NCBI GenBank assembly: GCA_024684665.1
Contig: JAIKWN010000237.1
Coordinates: 1 to 36,201, forward strand
DNA from: Clostridiales bacterium
GTDB taxonomy: Bacteria; Bacillota_A; Clostridia; Christensenellales; Aristaeellaceae
Direction: 5' to 3'
Length of the DNA stretch: 36,201 nt
Positions 16,107-25,264 of the stretch are shown here, in pieces. The translations under genes and the position numbers were made by a program. Below the pieces are notes generated by a model that was not told where the DNA came from, searched no databases, and was given only the letters and a program-made list of their open reading frames with translations. Within the stretch, counting starts at the first letter, position 1. Every line of letters starts with the position of its first letter.

Positions 16107-16618
16107 AACCCCTTCTTCTGGTGGACGGCTACAACGTTCTAGGCGCCTGGGACGTGCCGAAGAAGGAACGCCTCTCCATCGAGGAAGCGAGGGAGCGCCT
16201 GACCCACCTCGTGGCGGATTACGCCGGCTATTCCGGGCAGGAGATCATCCTGGTGTTCGACGGGCATTATACCGACCGGCAACAGAGGAGCGAAACGGAG
16301 CGCCACGGGGTCAAGGTGGTCTTCACCCGACACGGGGAAAGCGCGGACAACTACATCGAGGCGGTCTGCGACGCTGCGCCGAAATGGCGGCAGGTGCGGG
16401 TTGCCACGAGCGACGCGCTGGAACAGACGGTCGCGCTGGGGCGGGGGGCGGTACGCATCTCCTCCCGGGAGTTCCTGCTGGAACTGTCCCACGTCCGCGC
16501 GGGCGGCAGGACGCAGCTGCGGGAAGAGCGGCAGCCGAGGAGCGACATCCTCTCCCGGCTTTCTGCGGAGCAGCGGGAGCTGTTCGACCGGCTGCGGAAG
16601 GGAGAGGAACAGGCCTGA
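16103..16618 (+). CDS. rae1: NYN/PIN-like ribonuclease, YacP/Rae1 family
   Basis: In Bacillus subtilis this family member (YacP, renamed Rae1) cleaves mRNA in the ribosomal A site. The 171-residue product starts with a GTG at 16103 that overlaps the rlmB stop (GTGA), with GGAGGG (16090-16095) 7 nt upstream. Acidic active-site positions are visible: Asp8 in L-L-V-D-G-Y-N, Asp53 in V-F-D-G-H, Asp82 in E-S-A-D-N-Y and Asp104 in V-A-T-S-D. It has normal length, and its place between rlmB and sigH is the conserved one. Confidence 0.88.
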   Translation: MKPLLLVDGYNVLGAWDVPKKERLSIEEARERLTHLVADYAGYSGQEIILVFDGHYTDRQQRSETERHGVKVVFTRHGESADNYIEAVCDAAPKWRQVRVATSDALEQTVALGRGAVRISSREFLLELSHVRAGGRTQLREERQPRSDILSRLSAEQRELFDRLRKGEEQA

Positions 16619-16664
16619 CGGAGGAAAAAAGTGCCCCCGGGCCGGGGCGCGAGGGAGGACGGGT

Positions 16665-17279
16665 ATGACGGACTATGCTGCAATGACGGACGAGGAAATC
16701 GCGCTCCTCGGGCAGAAGGGGGACGCGGACGCGACGCAGGCGCTACTCACAAAATACAAGAATTTCGTGCGTTCGCGGGCGCATTCCTACTTCCTCGTCG
16801 GCGCCGACCATGAGGACATCGTGCAGGAGGGAATGATTGGCCTCTTCAAGGCCATCCGGGATTTCCGGGAGGACCGGAACGTGACCTTCCGCGCCTTCGC
16901 GGAGCTCTGCGTGACACGGCAGATCATCACCGCGATCAAGGCGGCGACGCGGCAGAAGCATATCCCCCTCAATTTCTATGTATCCCTGAACAGGCCGCTC
17001 TACGAAGAAGAAAGCGGGCGGACGATGCTGGATGTCCTGAGCGAACGGAGGAACGCGGATCCGGAGGAGCTGATGATCAGCCAGGAGGATGGTTCTCGGG
17101 TACGAAGGCGCATCGACGAGACGCTCTCCCCCCTAGAACGGAAGGTGCTGGACGCCTATCTGGACGGGAAGAGCTATCAGGAGATCGCGAAAGAGGTTGG
17201 CAGGCACGTCAAAAGCATCGACAACGCTCTGCAGCGGGTGAAAAGCAAGCTTCAGGACCTGGCGCATGAGCCGGGTTGA
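16665..17279 (+). CDS. sigH: RNA polymerase sigma factor SigH family
   Basis: SigH controls entry into stationary phase, competence and sporulation in Bacillus. The 204-residue product (ATG at 16665 after GAGGGAGG, 16651-16658) has region 2 with D-H-E-D-I-V-Q-E-G-M-I-G-L-F-K-A-I-R-D-F, and region 4 with L-S-P-L-E-R-K-V-L-D-A-Y and the helix-turn-helix K-S-Y-Q-E-I-A-K-E-V-G-R-H. Synteny with rae1/yacP supports SigH rather than another group-3 sigma. It is the last gene of the cluster; no clear terminator follows, only a 5-bp hairpin at 17316-17331 that overlaps the next promoter. Confidence 0.9.
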   Translation: MTDYAAMTDEEIALLGQKGDADATQALLTKYKNFVRSRAHSYFLVGADHEDIVQEGMIGLFKAIRDFREDRNVTFRAFAELCVTRQIITAIKAATRQKHIPLNFYVSLNRPLYEEESGRTMLDVLSERRNADPEELMISQEDGSRVRRRIDETLSPLERKVLDAYLDGKSYQEIAKEVGRHVKSIDNALQRVKSKLQDLAHEPG

Positions 17280-17320
17280 ACGCTGCGGGATCGAGTTTTA
17301 AAAACGGGCGGAAAAGGGGA

Positions 17321-17349
17321 TTGCGTTCCCCCTCTTCAGATGCTATAAT
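17321..17349 (+). promoter_or_regulatory. Sigma-A promoter of tig
   Basis: TTGCGT (17321-17326) and a perfect TATAAT (17344-17349) are 17 nt apart. The leader is about 65 nt and ends in AGGAGG (17405-17410), 10 nt before the tig ATG. Confidence 0.78.
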
Positions 17350-17420
17350 GCGCGCTGTCGTGTGCAAAAAGAGCGCAGTGTATAGATAAAGGAAAGAAAA
17401 TCACAGGAGGTACCTTTAAA

Positions 17421-18710
17421 ATGAACGTTTCCGTAGAAAAGATTTCCAGCAACAAGGTTAAGCTGAGTTATGAAGTCGAGGCTGCCCGGTTCGACGAGGC
17501 TGTGAACCGGGCTTATTATAAGGTGCGCGGCCGCGTGTCCATCCCCGGCTTTCGCAAGGGAAAGGCGCCCCGCAAGCTGATCGAGAATTATTACGGCGAG
17601 GGCTTCCTCTATAACGAAGCCTTCGATATCCTCTTCGACGAGATTTATGGCCCCTCCCTGGATGAGAATCACGTCGAAGTTGTCGACCGGCCGGAGATCG
17701 ATATCCAGCAGATCGGCGCGGGGCAGGACCTCAAGTTCACCTGCGAAGTGTATGTGATGCCGGACGTGAAGCTGGGCGAGTACAAGGGCGTCGAGGTGAA
17801 GAAAGAGCATACGCTCGTCACCGAGGACGAGGTGGACGCCCGCATCGAGAGCGAGCGCAAGAAGCAGGCGGCGGAAGTGAAGGTGGAAGACCGCCCCGTG
17901 CAGGACGGCGACATCGTCGAACTGGACTACGCCGGAACGATGGACGGCGTTCCATTCGCCGGCGGTACGGCGGAGCACCAGAAGCTGACCATCGGCTCCC
18001 ATGCCTTCATCCCCGGCTTCGAAGAGCAGATGGTGGGCATGAACGCGGGCGAGGAGAAAGACCTGACTGTCACCTTCCCGGAGGATTATGGCGCGGAGGA
18101 CCTGGCCGGCAAAGAAGCCGTGTTCCACGTCAAGGTGCACGAGATCCGCAAAGAAGAGCTGCCGGAGCTGGACGACGAGTTCGTGAAGGACATTTCCGAG
18201 TTCGAAACGATGGACGAGTACCGGGCGGACGTCCGCGCGAAGCTCGAGCAGCAGGCAGCGGAACGGGACGAGAACAGCTTTAAGAACGCGGTGGTCGACA
18301 AAGTGATCGAGCTGGCGGAGGTGGATATCCCGAAGGCCATGGTCGACCGGCAGATCGATTCCATGATGCAGGACTTCTCCTACCGCCTTCGCGCGCAGGG
18401 CATGCGCATGGAAGACTTCATGCATTACACGGGCCAGGATGAGGCGGCCATGCGAGAGGACTATCGCCCGCAGGCGGAGAAGAGCGTGCGCGCTCACCTC
18501 GTCCTCAGCGCCATCGAGAAGGCGGAGAACATCGAGGCCACCGAAGAAGAAGTGGACGCGGAGATCGCGAAGTTCGCCCCGCAGACCGGCAAGACGCCGG
18601 AAGAGCTGAAGGCGACCTTCACGGACAGCGACAGGGAGTACTTCCGTGCTGACGCGATTCGCGACAAAGCGATCCGCTTCCTGACCGAGAACGCTGTCGC
18701 CGGGGAATAA
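17421..18710 (+). CDS. tig: Trigger factor
   Basis: Trigger factor is the ribosome-bound chaperone and prolyl isomerase that meets nascent chains. The 429-residue product has the ribosome-docking signature P-G-F-R-K-G-K-A-P at about 45-53. The FKBP-type isomerase domain is at about 150-240 (D-G-D-I-V-E-L-D-Y-A-G to F-H-V-K-V-H-E-I), and a helical SurA-like C-terminal region runs from about 245. Length is normal. It leads the tig-clpP-clpX proteostasis unit, with 34 nt before clpP. Confidence 0.96.
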   Translation: MNVSVEKISSNKVKLSYEVEAARFDEAVNRAYYKVRGRVSIPGFRKGKAPRKLIENYYGEGFLYNEAFDILFDEIYGPSLDENHVEVVDRPEIDIQQIGAGQDLKFTCEVYVMPDVKLGEYKGVEVKKEHTLVTEDEVDARIESERKKQAAEVKVEDRPVQDGDIVELDYAGTMDGVPFAGGTAEHQKLTIGSHAFIPGFEEQMVGMNAGEEKDLTVTFPEDYGAEDLAGKEAVFHVKVHEIRKEELPELDDEFVKDISEFETMDEYRADVRAKLEQQAAERDENSFKNAVVDKVIELAEVDIPKAMVDRQIDSMMQDFSYRLRAQGMRMEDFMHYTGQDEAAMREDYRPQAEKSVRAHLVLSAIEKAENIEATEEEVDAEIAKFAPQTGKTPEELKATFTDSDREYFRADAIRDKAIRFLTENAVAGE

Positions 18711-18744
18711 GCCGGAGTACGGATAGACGGAGAACGGAAACACG

Positions 18745-19338
18745 ATGGGATACTATTTTGAACCGACCGTCATCGAACGGACGGCGATGGGGGAGCGGGC
18801 GTTTGATGTCTATTCCCGCCTGTTGAAGGACCGGATCATCTTCTTGCGCGGGGAGATCGACGAACAGGTGGCCAACAGTGTGGTGGCGCAGCTGCTCTTC
18901 CTCGAGACTGAGGATCCGGATGCAGACATCTCCCTCTACATTAACAGCCCCGGAGGAAGCGTGACGGACGGCATGGCGATTTTCGACACCATGCGCTATG
19001 TGAAGCCGAAGATCCGGACCGTCTGCCTGGGCATGGCGGCATCCATGGGCGCCTTCCTGCTGATGGCGGGGGAGCCGGGGATGCGCCTCGCGCTTCCGAA
19101 CAGCGAGGTCATGATCCATCAGCCGAGCGGCGGCGCCCACGGCCAGGCCACGGACGTGGCGCTGCATGCGGAGTGGCTGCTTCGGACGAAGCGGAAGATG
19201 AATGATCTAATGAGCGAGATGACGGGACAGCCCCTCGAAAGGATCGAGCGAGACGTTGAGCGCGATACGTTCATGACGGCGGAAGAGGCAAAGGCGTACG
19301 GTATCATCGACGAGATCTATGCACCGCGGCAGAAATAA
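18745..19338 (+). CDS. clpP: ATP-dependent Clp protease proteolytic subunit
   Basis: ClpP forms the tetradecameric serine-protease chamber fed by ClpX. The 197-residue product has the catalytic set Ser100 in G-M-A-A-S-M-G-A, His125 in V-M-I-H-Q-P and Asp174 in V-E-R-D-T-F-M. The N-S-P-G-G-S-V oxyanion segment is at 67-73. No long propeptide is present. The Shine-Dalgarno is weak (CGGAGAACGG), consistent with translation coupled to tig. A 7-bp hairpin (19339-19355) begins immediately after the stop. Confidence 0.96.
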   Translation: MGYYFEPTVIERTAMGERAFDVYSRLLKDRIIFLRGEIDEQVANSVVAQLLFLETEDPDADISLYINSPGGSVTDGMAIFDTMRYVKPKIRTVCLGMAASMGAFLLMAGEPGMRLALPNSEVMIHQPSGGAHGQATDVALHAEWLLRTKRKMNDLMSEMTGQPLERIERDVERDTFMTAEEAKAYGIIDEIYAPRQK

Positions 19339-19355
19339 GCGCTCCTTCGGGGCGC
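19339..19355 (+). other. Small hairpin between clpP and clpX
   Basis: GCGCTCC and GGGGCGC form a 7-bp stem (one G-U pair) around a 3-nt loop directly after the clpP stop. There is no T-run, so it may stabilise or tune the dicistronic mRNA rather than terminate it. Confidence 0.5.
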
Positions 19356-19382
19356 ATGACAATACAGGAGACCGGATCAGCC

Positions 19383-20693
<1,311 letters not shown>

Positions 20694-20716
20694 CCGCACA
20701 GGAAATCCGACATCTG

Positions 20717-20758
20717 CCGGTATCCGCTTCCCCCGGGGAAGCGGGGACCGGTTTTTTT
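20717..20758 (+). terminator. Terminator after clpX
   Basis: CCGGT (20717-20721) pairs with ACCGG (20747-20751) around a strong inner CCGCTTCC/GGAAGCGG stem, followed by seven T residues (20752-20758). It ends the tig-clpP-clpX unit immediately upstream of the lon promoter. Confidence 0.92.
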
Positions 20759-20763
20759 GACAG

Positions 20764-20792
20764 TTGCAAAGCGGGACGGGATGTTTTATACT
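20764..20792 (+). promoter_or_regulatory. Sigma-A promoter of lon
   Basis: TTGCAA (20764-20769) and TATACT (20787-20792) are 17 nt apart. A perfect TTGACA at 20757-20762 is 24 nt from the same -10 and so is not the -35 box. I see no CIRCE-like inverted repeat or CtsR-type heptad repeat around it. Confidence 0.65.
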
Positions 20793-20847
20793 CCAAGAAG
20801 AACTCGTCCAGTTGTTTGGAATCGTTCTGCCAAAGGAGGTTTTGGCA

Positions 20848-23265
20848 TTGGCATATACACAGAAACGGAAGGCGAAAAGCACATATATCCCCGTGCTTCC
20901 GCTTCGGGGCGTGCAGGTGTTTCCCGGTACGCTGCTGCATTTCGACGTGGGGCGGGATCCTTCCATGCTTGCTCTCGACCGGGCCATGTCGCAGGACCAG
21001 AGGGTCTTCCTCGTAGCGCAGCGGGATGCAGAGAAAGAAGAACCGCAGAGGGAGGATCTTTTCGAAGTTGGGACTATCGCGGAAATCAAACAGCTGATCA
21101 AGCTTCCAGGCGACCGCATGCGCGTCCTCGCCGAGGGACAGGCCCGCGGGCGCCTTCTCGGCATCCGTAAAGAAGAATTCCTTCTGGGCCGCGTGGCGGA
21201 GGTGGTCGAAACGCCTCTTTCCGCCTCCGTGGAATCGGACGCGCTGGTGCGCGCCGTGAAGGACAATTTCGGGGATTTCTGCCGGGCATCCGGCCGCATC
21301 CCGGACGAGACGGCGCAGGCTATTCTCGCGATCGGGGATCCTGGCCAGCTGGCGGACGTCATTTCGGCGAATGCGTTCCCGAAGATGGAAGACCGGCAGC
21401 GCGTCTTGGAGGAGGCGGACGTTGGGGAGCGGCTGCGCCTCGTAGGGGCGATGCTCCTCAGGGAGACGGAACTCTCCGAGGTGGAGCGGGATGTGCAGAA
21501 CCGTCTGCACGAGCAGATCGAGCAGAACCAGAAGGATTACTACCTGCGGGAGCAGATCCGGGCGATCCAGACGGAACTGGGCGACCGGGAGCAGACGGAC
21601 GTGGAGGAACTGCGGGAGCGGCTCGCGAACACGCCTATGAACGATGAGGCTCGGGAGAAGACGGAAAGGGAACTTGACCGCATCAGCCGCATGACCCCGG
21701 GCAGCCCGGAGATCGGCGTCAGCCGGACCTACGCGGAGTGGATGCTGGACCTGCCCTGGGGAGAGTTCACCGAAGACGATCTGGATCTTGGCCGCGCCCG
21801 CCGCGTCCTGGCGGAGGATCATTACGGCCTTGAGGAAGTCAAGGAGCGGGTGATCGAGTATCTTGCGGTCTGCCGCATCCGCAAGGATATGCATGGCCCC
21901 ATCCTCTGCTTTGTGGGCCCTCCCGGCGTTGGCAAGACCAGCGTCGCAAAGAGCATCGCGAGGGCTCTGGGGCGGAAGTTCGTGCAGATGTCCCTCGGCG
22001 GCGTCCGGGACGAGGCGGAGATCCGGGGGCATCGGAGGACTTACATTGGTGCGATACCGGGCCGGATCATTTCCTCGATCAAGCAAGCGGGCACGATGAA
22101 TCCCGTCTTCCTATTTGATGAAATCGACAAGGTGGGGATGGACGTCCGGGGCGACCCGGCGAGCGCGCTGCTGGAAGTGCTGGACAGCCAGCAGAATTCC
22201 GCCTTCCGGGATACGTATCTGGAAGCGCCCTTTGATCTTTCTCACGTGCTCTTCATCACGACGGCGAACACCACGGATACCATTCCGCGTCCCCTGCTGG
22301 ATCGCATGGAAGTCATTGAGATCGGCGGTTATACGGAGGAAGAAAAGCTGCAGATCGCAAAGCGGCATCTGCTGCCTGCGGAGCTGACGGAGCACGGCCT
22401 TCAAAAGCGGGCGGTCCGCATGAGCGACGCTGTGATCCGTTCCCTTGTCCGGGGGTATACGATGGAAGCGGGCGTGCGCATCCTCCGGAGGACGATCGGC
22501 AAGGTCGTCCGCAAGAGCGCGGTCCTCATGCTGGATGAAAACCTCGAGAGCGTGACCGTGAACGGGAAGCGGCTGACAGCATTCCTCGGCGCGCCGCGCT
22601 TTCACTATGATAAAGCGGAGAAGAAGCCGGAGATCGGAGTGGTCTGCGGCCTTGCCTGGACTTCCGTCGGCGGCGACACGCTGAAGGTGGAGGTGGGCAC
22701 GATGCCCGGCTCCGGCGCACTGGAGCTGACCGGCAGCTTGGGCGACGTGATGAAGGAAAGCGCGAAGGCGGCCCGGAGCTGGGTGCGCGCGCATGCGGAG
22801 CGCTATGGCATACCGGTGGACTTTTACAAGACGACGGATATCCACATCCACGTTCCGGAAGGCGCGGTACCGAAGGACGGCCCCAGCGCGGGCGTCACCA
22901 TCGTGACGGCGCTCGTTTCGGCGCTATCCGGCCGGCCCGTCCGGCAGAACTTGGCGATGACGGGGGAAATCACGCTGCGGGGGCGGGTGCTTCCCATCGG
23001 CGGCCTCAGGGAAAAGCTGCTGGCTGCGCACAGGGCGGGCATCGATACGGTGCTGATCCCGAAGGAGAACGAAGCCGACCTCGAAAAGGTGCCGGACAAG
23101 GTGAAAAACGCGCTGACGATCCGGCCTGTGACGGAAATCGAGGAAGTGCTTTCGGCAGCGCTGCTTCCCCTGGCGGAAACGGAGGCGAAGAAGCCGATCA
23201 TCCCCGCAGGCGTCCGCGTGCTTCCCACGGGGACGATGGATGTACCGCCCGTTCCGGTGGTGTAA
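20848..23265 (+). CDS. lon: ATP-dependent protease La (Lon)
   Basis: Lon is a hexameric AAA+ serine protease that degrades misfolded and regulatory proteins. The TTG at 20848 follows AAAGGAGG (20832-20839) by 8 nt and gives an 805-residue protein, the usual size. The LON substrate domain covers about 15-205 (starting I-P-V-L-P-L-R-G-V), a coiled linker about 210-300, then the AAA+ module with Walker A G-P-P-G-V-G-K-T (357-364). The protease domain has Ser680 in D-G-P-S-A-G-V and Lys723 in R-E-K-L-L; their 43-residue spacing matches the known Ser-Lys dyad. It forms a unit with engB. Confidence 0.95.
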   Translation: MAYTQKRKAKSTYIPVLPLRGVQVFPGTLLHFDVGRDPSMLALDRAMSQDQRVFLVAQRDAEKEEPQREDLFEVGTIAEIKQLIKLPGDRMRVLAEGQARGRLLGIRKEEFLLGRVAEVVETPLSASVESDALVRAVKDNFGDFCRASGRIPDETAQAILAIGDPGQLADVISANAFPKMEDRQRVLEEADVGERLRLVGAMLLRETELSEVERDVQNRLHEQIEQNQKDYYLREQIRAIQTELGDREQTDVEELRERLANTPMNDEAREKTERELDRISRMTPGSPEIGVSRTYAEWMLDLPWGEFTEDDLDLGRARRVLAEDHYGLEEVKERVIEYLAVCRIRKDMHGPILCFVGPPGVGKTSVAKSIARALGRKFVQMSLGGVRDEAEIRGHRRTYIGAIPGRIISSIKQAGTMNPVFLFDEIDKVGMDVRGDPASALLEVLDSQQNSAFRDTYLEAPFDLSHVLFITTANTTDTIPRPLLDRMEVIEIGGYTEEEKLQIAKRHLLPAELTEHGLQKRAVRMSDAVIRSLVRGYTMEAGVRILRRTIGKVVRKSAVLMLDENLESVTVNGKRLTAFLGAPRFHYDKAEKKPEIGVVCGLAWTSVGGDTLKVEVGTMPGSGALELTGSLGDVMKESAKAARSWVRAHAERYGIPVDFYKTTDIHIHVPEGAVPKDGPSAGVTIVTALVSALSGRPVRQNLAMTGEITLRGRVLPIGGLREKLLAAHRAGIDTVLIPKENEADLEKVPDKVKNALTIRPVTEIEEVLSAALLPLAETEAKKPIIPAGVRVLPTGTMDVPPVPVV

Positions 23266-23289
23266 AGCGCGGGGAAGCGGGAGGTTCAC

Positions 23290-23895
23290 ATGATCGTAAA
23301 GCGCGCTGATTTTGTTCTTTCGATGCGGGAATACGGGGAGTATCCGAGACAGGGACTGCCAGAGATCGCCTTTGCTGGGCGCAGCAATGTGGGAAAATCA
23401 TCTATGATCAACTGCCTGACCGGCCGGCCCGGCCTCGCGAGGACGAGCAGGACGCCCGGGCGAACGCGGCTCATCAACATCTTCTGCCTGAACGAAGCCA
23501 TCTGCCTCGTCGATTTACCGGGCTACGGCTATGCGAAGGTCAGCCGGGAAGAGCGGGATTCCTGGGGTGATATGATGGAAGGGTACTTTTCCCGGACGGA
23601 AACCCTCCGCCAGGTTTTTCACCTGGTGGATATCCGTCATGAGCCCTCCCGGGAAGACTGCCAGATGAACGAATACCTGCGGGCGAACGGGATCCCGTTC
23701 ACAGTGGTGGCGACGAAGGCGGACAAGATTTCCCGGGGCGCGCGCCTGCGGTATATCGCGCCGATCTGTCGGGCACTTTCCGTTCAGCCCTGGCAGGTGA
23801 TCGCGTTTTCCTCAGAAGACCGGACAGGGAAGGACGCGCTGCTCGCGCGGATCGAAGAGGTCTGCTTTCCCGGGGAAACGGCGGAAGGAACCTGA
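23290..23895 (+). CDS. engB: Ribosome-biogenesis GTPase EngB/YsxC
   Basis: EngB is an essential GTPase in 50S subunit assembly. The 201-residue product has G1 G-R-S-N-V-G-K-S-S (30-38), G2 region T-S-R-T-P-G-R-T, G3 D-L-P-G-Y-G (75-80) and G4 T-K-A-D (142-145). The lon-engB order is widely conserved in Bacillota. It starts 24 nt after lon with GGGAGG upstream and ends shortly before a terminator. Confidence 0.95.
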   Translation: MIVKRADFVLSMREYGEYPRQGLPEIAFAGRSNVGKSSMINCLTGRPGLARTSRTPGRTRLINIFCLNEAICLVDLPGYGYAKVSREERDSWGDMMEGYFSRTETLRQVFHLVDIRHEPSREDCQMNEYLRANGIPFTVVATKADKISRGARLRYIAPICRALSVQPWQVIAFSSEDRTGKDALLARIEEVCFPGETAEGT

Positions 23896-23928
23896 CGCAT
23901 TTTCAGCCCGGAAACCGGGTGGTATATG

Positions 23929-23960
23929 AAACAGCGGAAGCGTGTGCTTCCGCTGTTTTC
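23929..23960. terminator. Terminator between engB and the convergent lacI-type gene
   Basis: AAACAGCGGAAGC (23929-23941) pairs perfectly with GCTTCCGCTGTTT (23946-23958) around a GTGT loop, with TTTTC after it on the plus strand. It stops engB transcription. The A residues on the left give a short T stretch on the minus strand, so it may also serve the LacI-type gene. Confidence 0.85.
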
Positions 23961-24036
23961 GTGCAGTCGTTTCCGGCTGCCAAAGCTGGCTTTCATCTGC
24001 TGGCTACGTTCTTCGGGTACGCTGGAAAACCGCGAC

Positions 24037-25059
24037 TCAGACGGATTTCCGCTCGATGACCGAGCAGGGGATGATCTCCCGCACGGGCTCTGCGCCAGGA
24101 TCGTTGATCATGTCGATGATATGGAGCGCTGCTCTCGTCCCGATCTCTGTGGTCGGGAGCGATATCGTGGTCAGCGGGGGGCGGACGTAACTGGCGATCT
24201 CGCGGTTGTCGAAGCCGGCGACCGCGACGTCTTCCGGGATGCGGAAACCGGAGGAAAGGAGCGCTGCCATACACCCGGCGGCCATCAGATCGTTCATGGC
24301 GAAAACGGCGGTCGGAAGGGGGGTGAGCTTCAGAAGCTCCCGGGTTTCCCTCACGCCGGATTCGTATTCCCAGTCGCCGTAGCGGATGTACTCTTGGGGG
24401 ATGGTCAGCCCTGCCTGCTGCATGGCCATTTGGATGCCCAGCATCCGCTGCGCAGTAGGATAGGAATGGGGGTGACCCGCGATGACGCCGATGCGCGTGT
24501 GCCCCCTGTTCAGCAGAAGCCGGATCATGTCGGCGGCGGAGTCCCGGTTGGAATATGTGACAAAGGTGTCTGTTTCCGTTCCGTGCGAATAGGCGAATAC
24601 AAGCGGCGTATCCATGGGATCGAACAGGTAGTCGAGGTGGCGGTCGTGCATAGCCACGTAGATGATGCCGTCGACGTGCGAGGACTGTAGCAGGGAGAGG
24701 CCCTCATTGATGCGCCTGCGGTAGGAACCGATCTGTTCGTATTGATTATACAGTTTCTCGAGCAGGTGCAGGTCATGGAAAATGGTTTTATACCCCGCGC
24801 CTGCCAGTGCCTCGCTGATTCCGCTGACGATTGCGGCGACCGGCAGGCCCCGGATGTCTTCCACCAGTACGCCGATGGTATGCGTCTGCCCCATACGCAG
24901 GGATTTGGCCAGCGTATTGGGTTTGTAATTAACCTGAGAAATTGCCTTGAGCACCCGCTCCGTCGTTTCCGGGGAGAGCTTCTTGGAACCGTTGATCACG
25001 TGTGAGACCGTTGCCGTGGAGACGCCGGCTAGAACAGCCACATCGCGCATGGTAGCCAT
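24037..25059 (-). CDS. LacI-family transcriptional regulator of the sugar locus
   Basis: The 340-residue product starts MATMRDVAVLAGVST, the classic LacI-type helix-turn-helix. It has a hinge helix (P-N-T-L-A-K-S-L-R at about 49-57) and a periplasmic-binding-protein-like effector domain (about 60-335, with G-V-L-V-E-D-I, D-G-I-I-Y-V and V-A-V-A-G-F-D-N). ATG codons at 25071 and 25050 are alternative starts; the middle one gives the standard family N terminus. It is divergent from the ABC/GH127 operon, and a perfect palindrome overlaps its own predicted transcript start, so autorepression and control of the operon are inferred. The effector is probably a sugar released by the pathway. Confidence 0.93.
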   Translation of the reverse strand: MATMRDVAVLAGVSTATVSHVINGSKKLSPETTERVLKAISQVNYKPNTLAKSLRMGQTHTIGVLVEDIRGLPVAAIVSGISEALAGAGYKTIFHDLHLLEKLYNQYEQIGSYRRRINEGLSLLQSSHVDGIIYVAMHDRHLDYLFDPMDTPLVFAYSHGTETDTFVTYSNRDSAADMIRLLLNRGHTRIGVIAGHPHSYPTAQRMLGIQMAMQQAGLTIPQEYIRYGDWEYESGVRETRELLKLTPLPTAVFAMNDLMAAGCMAALLSSGFRIPEDVAVAGFDNREIASYVRPPLTTISLPTTEIGTRAALHIIDMINDPGAEPVREIIPCSVIERKSV

Positions 25060-25079
25060 TGAAAACACCATCTTTCGAG

Positions 25080-25091
25080 TTAAACGTTTAA
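25080..25091. promoter_or_regulatory. Operator O1 at the lacI-type promoter
   Basis: TTAAACGTTTAA is a perfect 12-bp palindrome with the CG centre typical of LacI-family operators. It sits just downstream of the minus-strand -10 box, over the predicted transcript start (about 25089), and should block transcription of the regulator gene. Confidence 0.75.
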
Positions 25092-25095
25092 TAAG

Positions 25096-25124
25096 ATTAT
25101 AGCGGAGGTTTAGTCCGGAGTCAA
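25096..25124 (-). promoter_or_regulatory. Sigma-A promoter of the lacI-type gene
   Basis: Read on the minus strand, TTGACT (25124-25119) and a perfect TATAAT (25101-25096) are 17 nt apart. This is one of the best promoter matches in the window. Confidence 0.82.
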
Positions 25125-25184
25125 GAGACGGGCGACAGAAACAAGATCGCAGCAGATTCATGTAAATTAAAGCGGTTTTCCTTC

Positions 25185-25213
25185 TTGACATTTCAAACGT
25201 ATGGTGGTACTGT
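25185..25213 (+). promoter_or_regulatory. Promoter of the ABC/GH127 operon with embedded operator O2
   Basis: A perfect TTGACA (25185-25190) is followed after 17 nt by TACTGT (25208-25213). The spacer contains TTCAAACGTATGG (25192-25204), sharing the AAACGT core (25195-25200) with the other two sites. A repressor bound here would cover the polymerase contact region. Confidence 0.72.
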
Positions 25214-25227
25214 AATATCAGCAAAAA

Positions 25228-25243
25228 GGTTAAACGTATAACC
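25228..25243. promoter_or_regulatory. Operator O3 ahead of the substrate-binding protein
   Basis: GGTTAAACGTATAACC is a 16-bp palindrome with a single mismatched pair. It lies just downstream of the predicted operon transcript start (about 25220). Its AAACGT core is 37 bp from that of O2 and 150 bp from that of O1. Confidence 0.75.
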
Positions 25244-25264
25244 TAAAAAGAAGGAGGAACTCCC

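Noticed and set aside
17316..17331. Hairpin GGGGA/TCCCC as a sigH terminator
   Set aside because: The stem is only 5 bp, there is no T-run, and it overlaps the tig -35 box.
20757..20762. Perfect TTGACA as the lon -35 box
   Set aside because: It is 24 nt from the only good -10 and overlaps the clpX terminator T-run; TTGCAA at 20764 has the correct 17-nt spacing.
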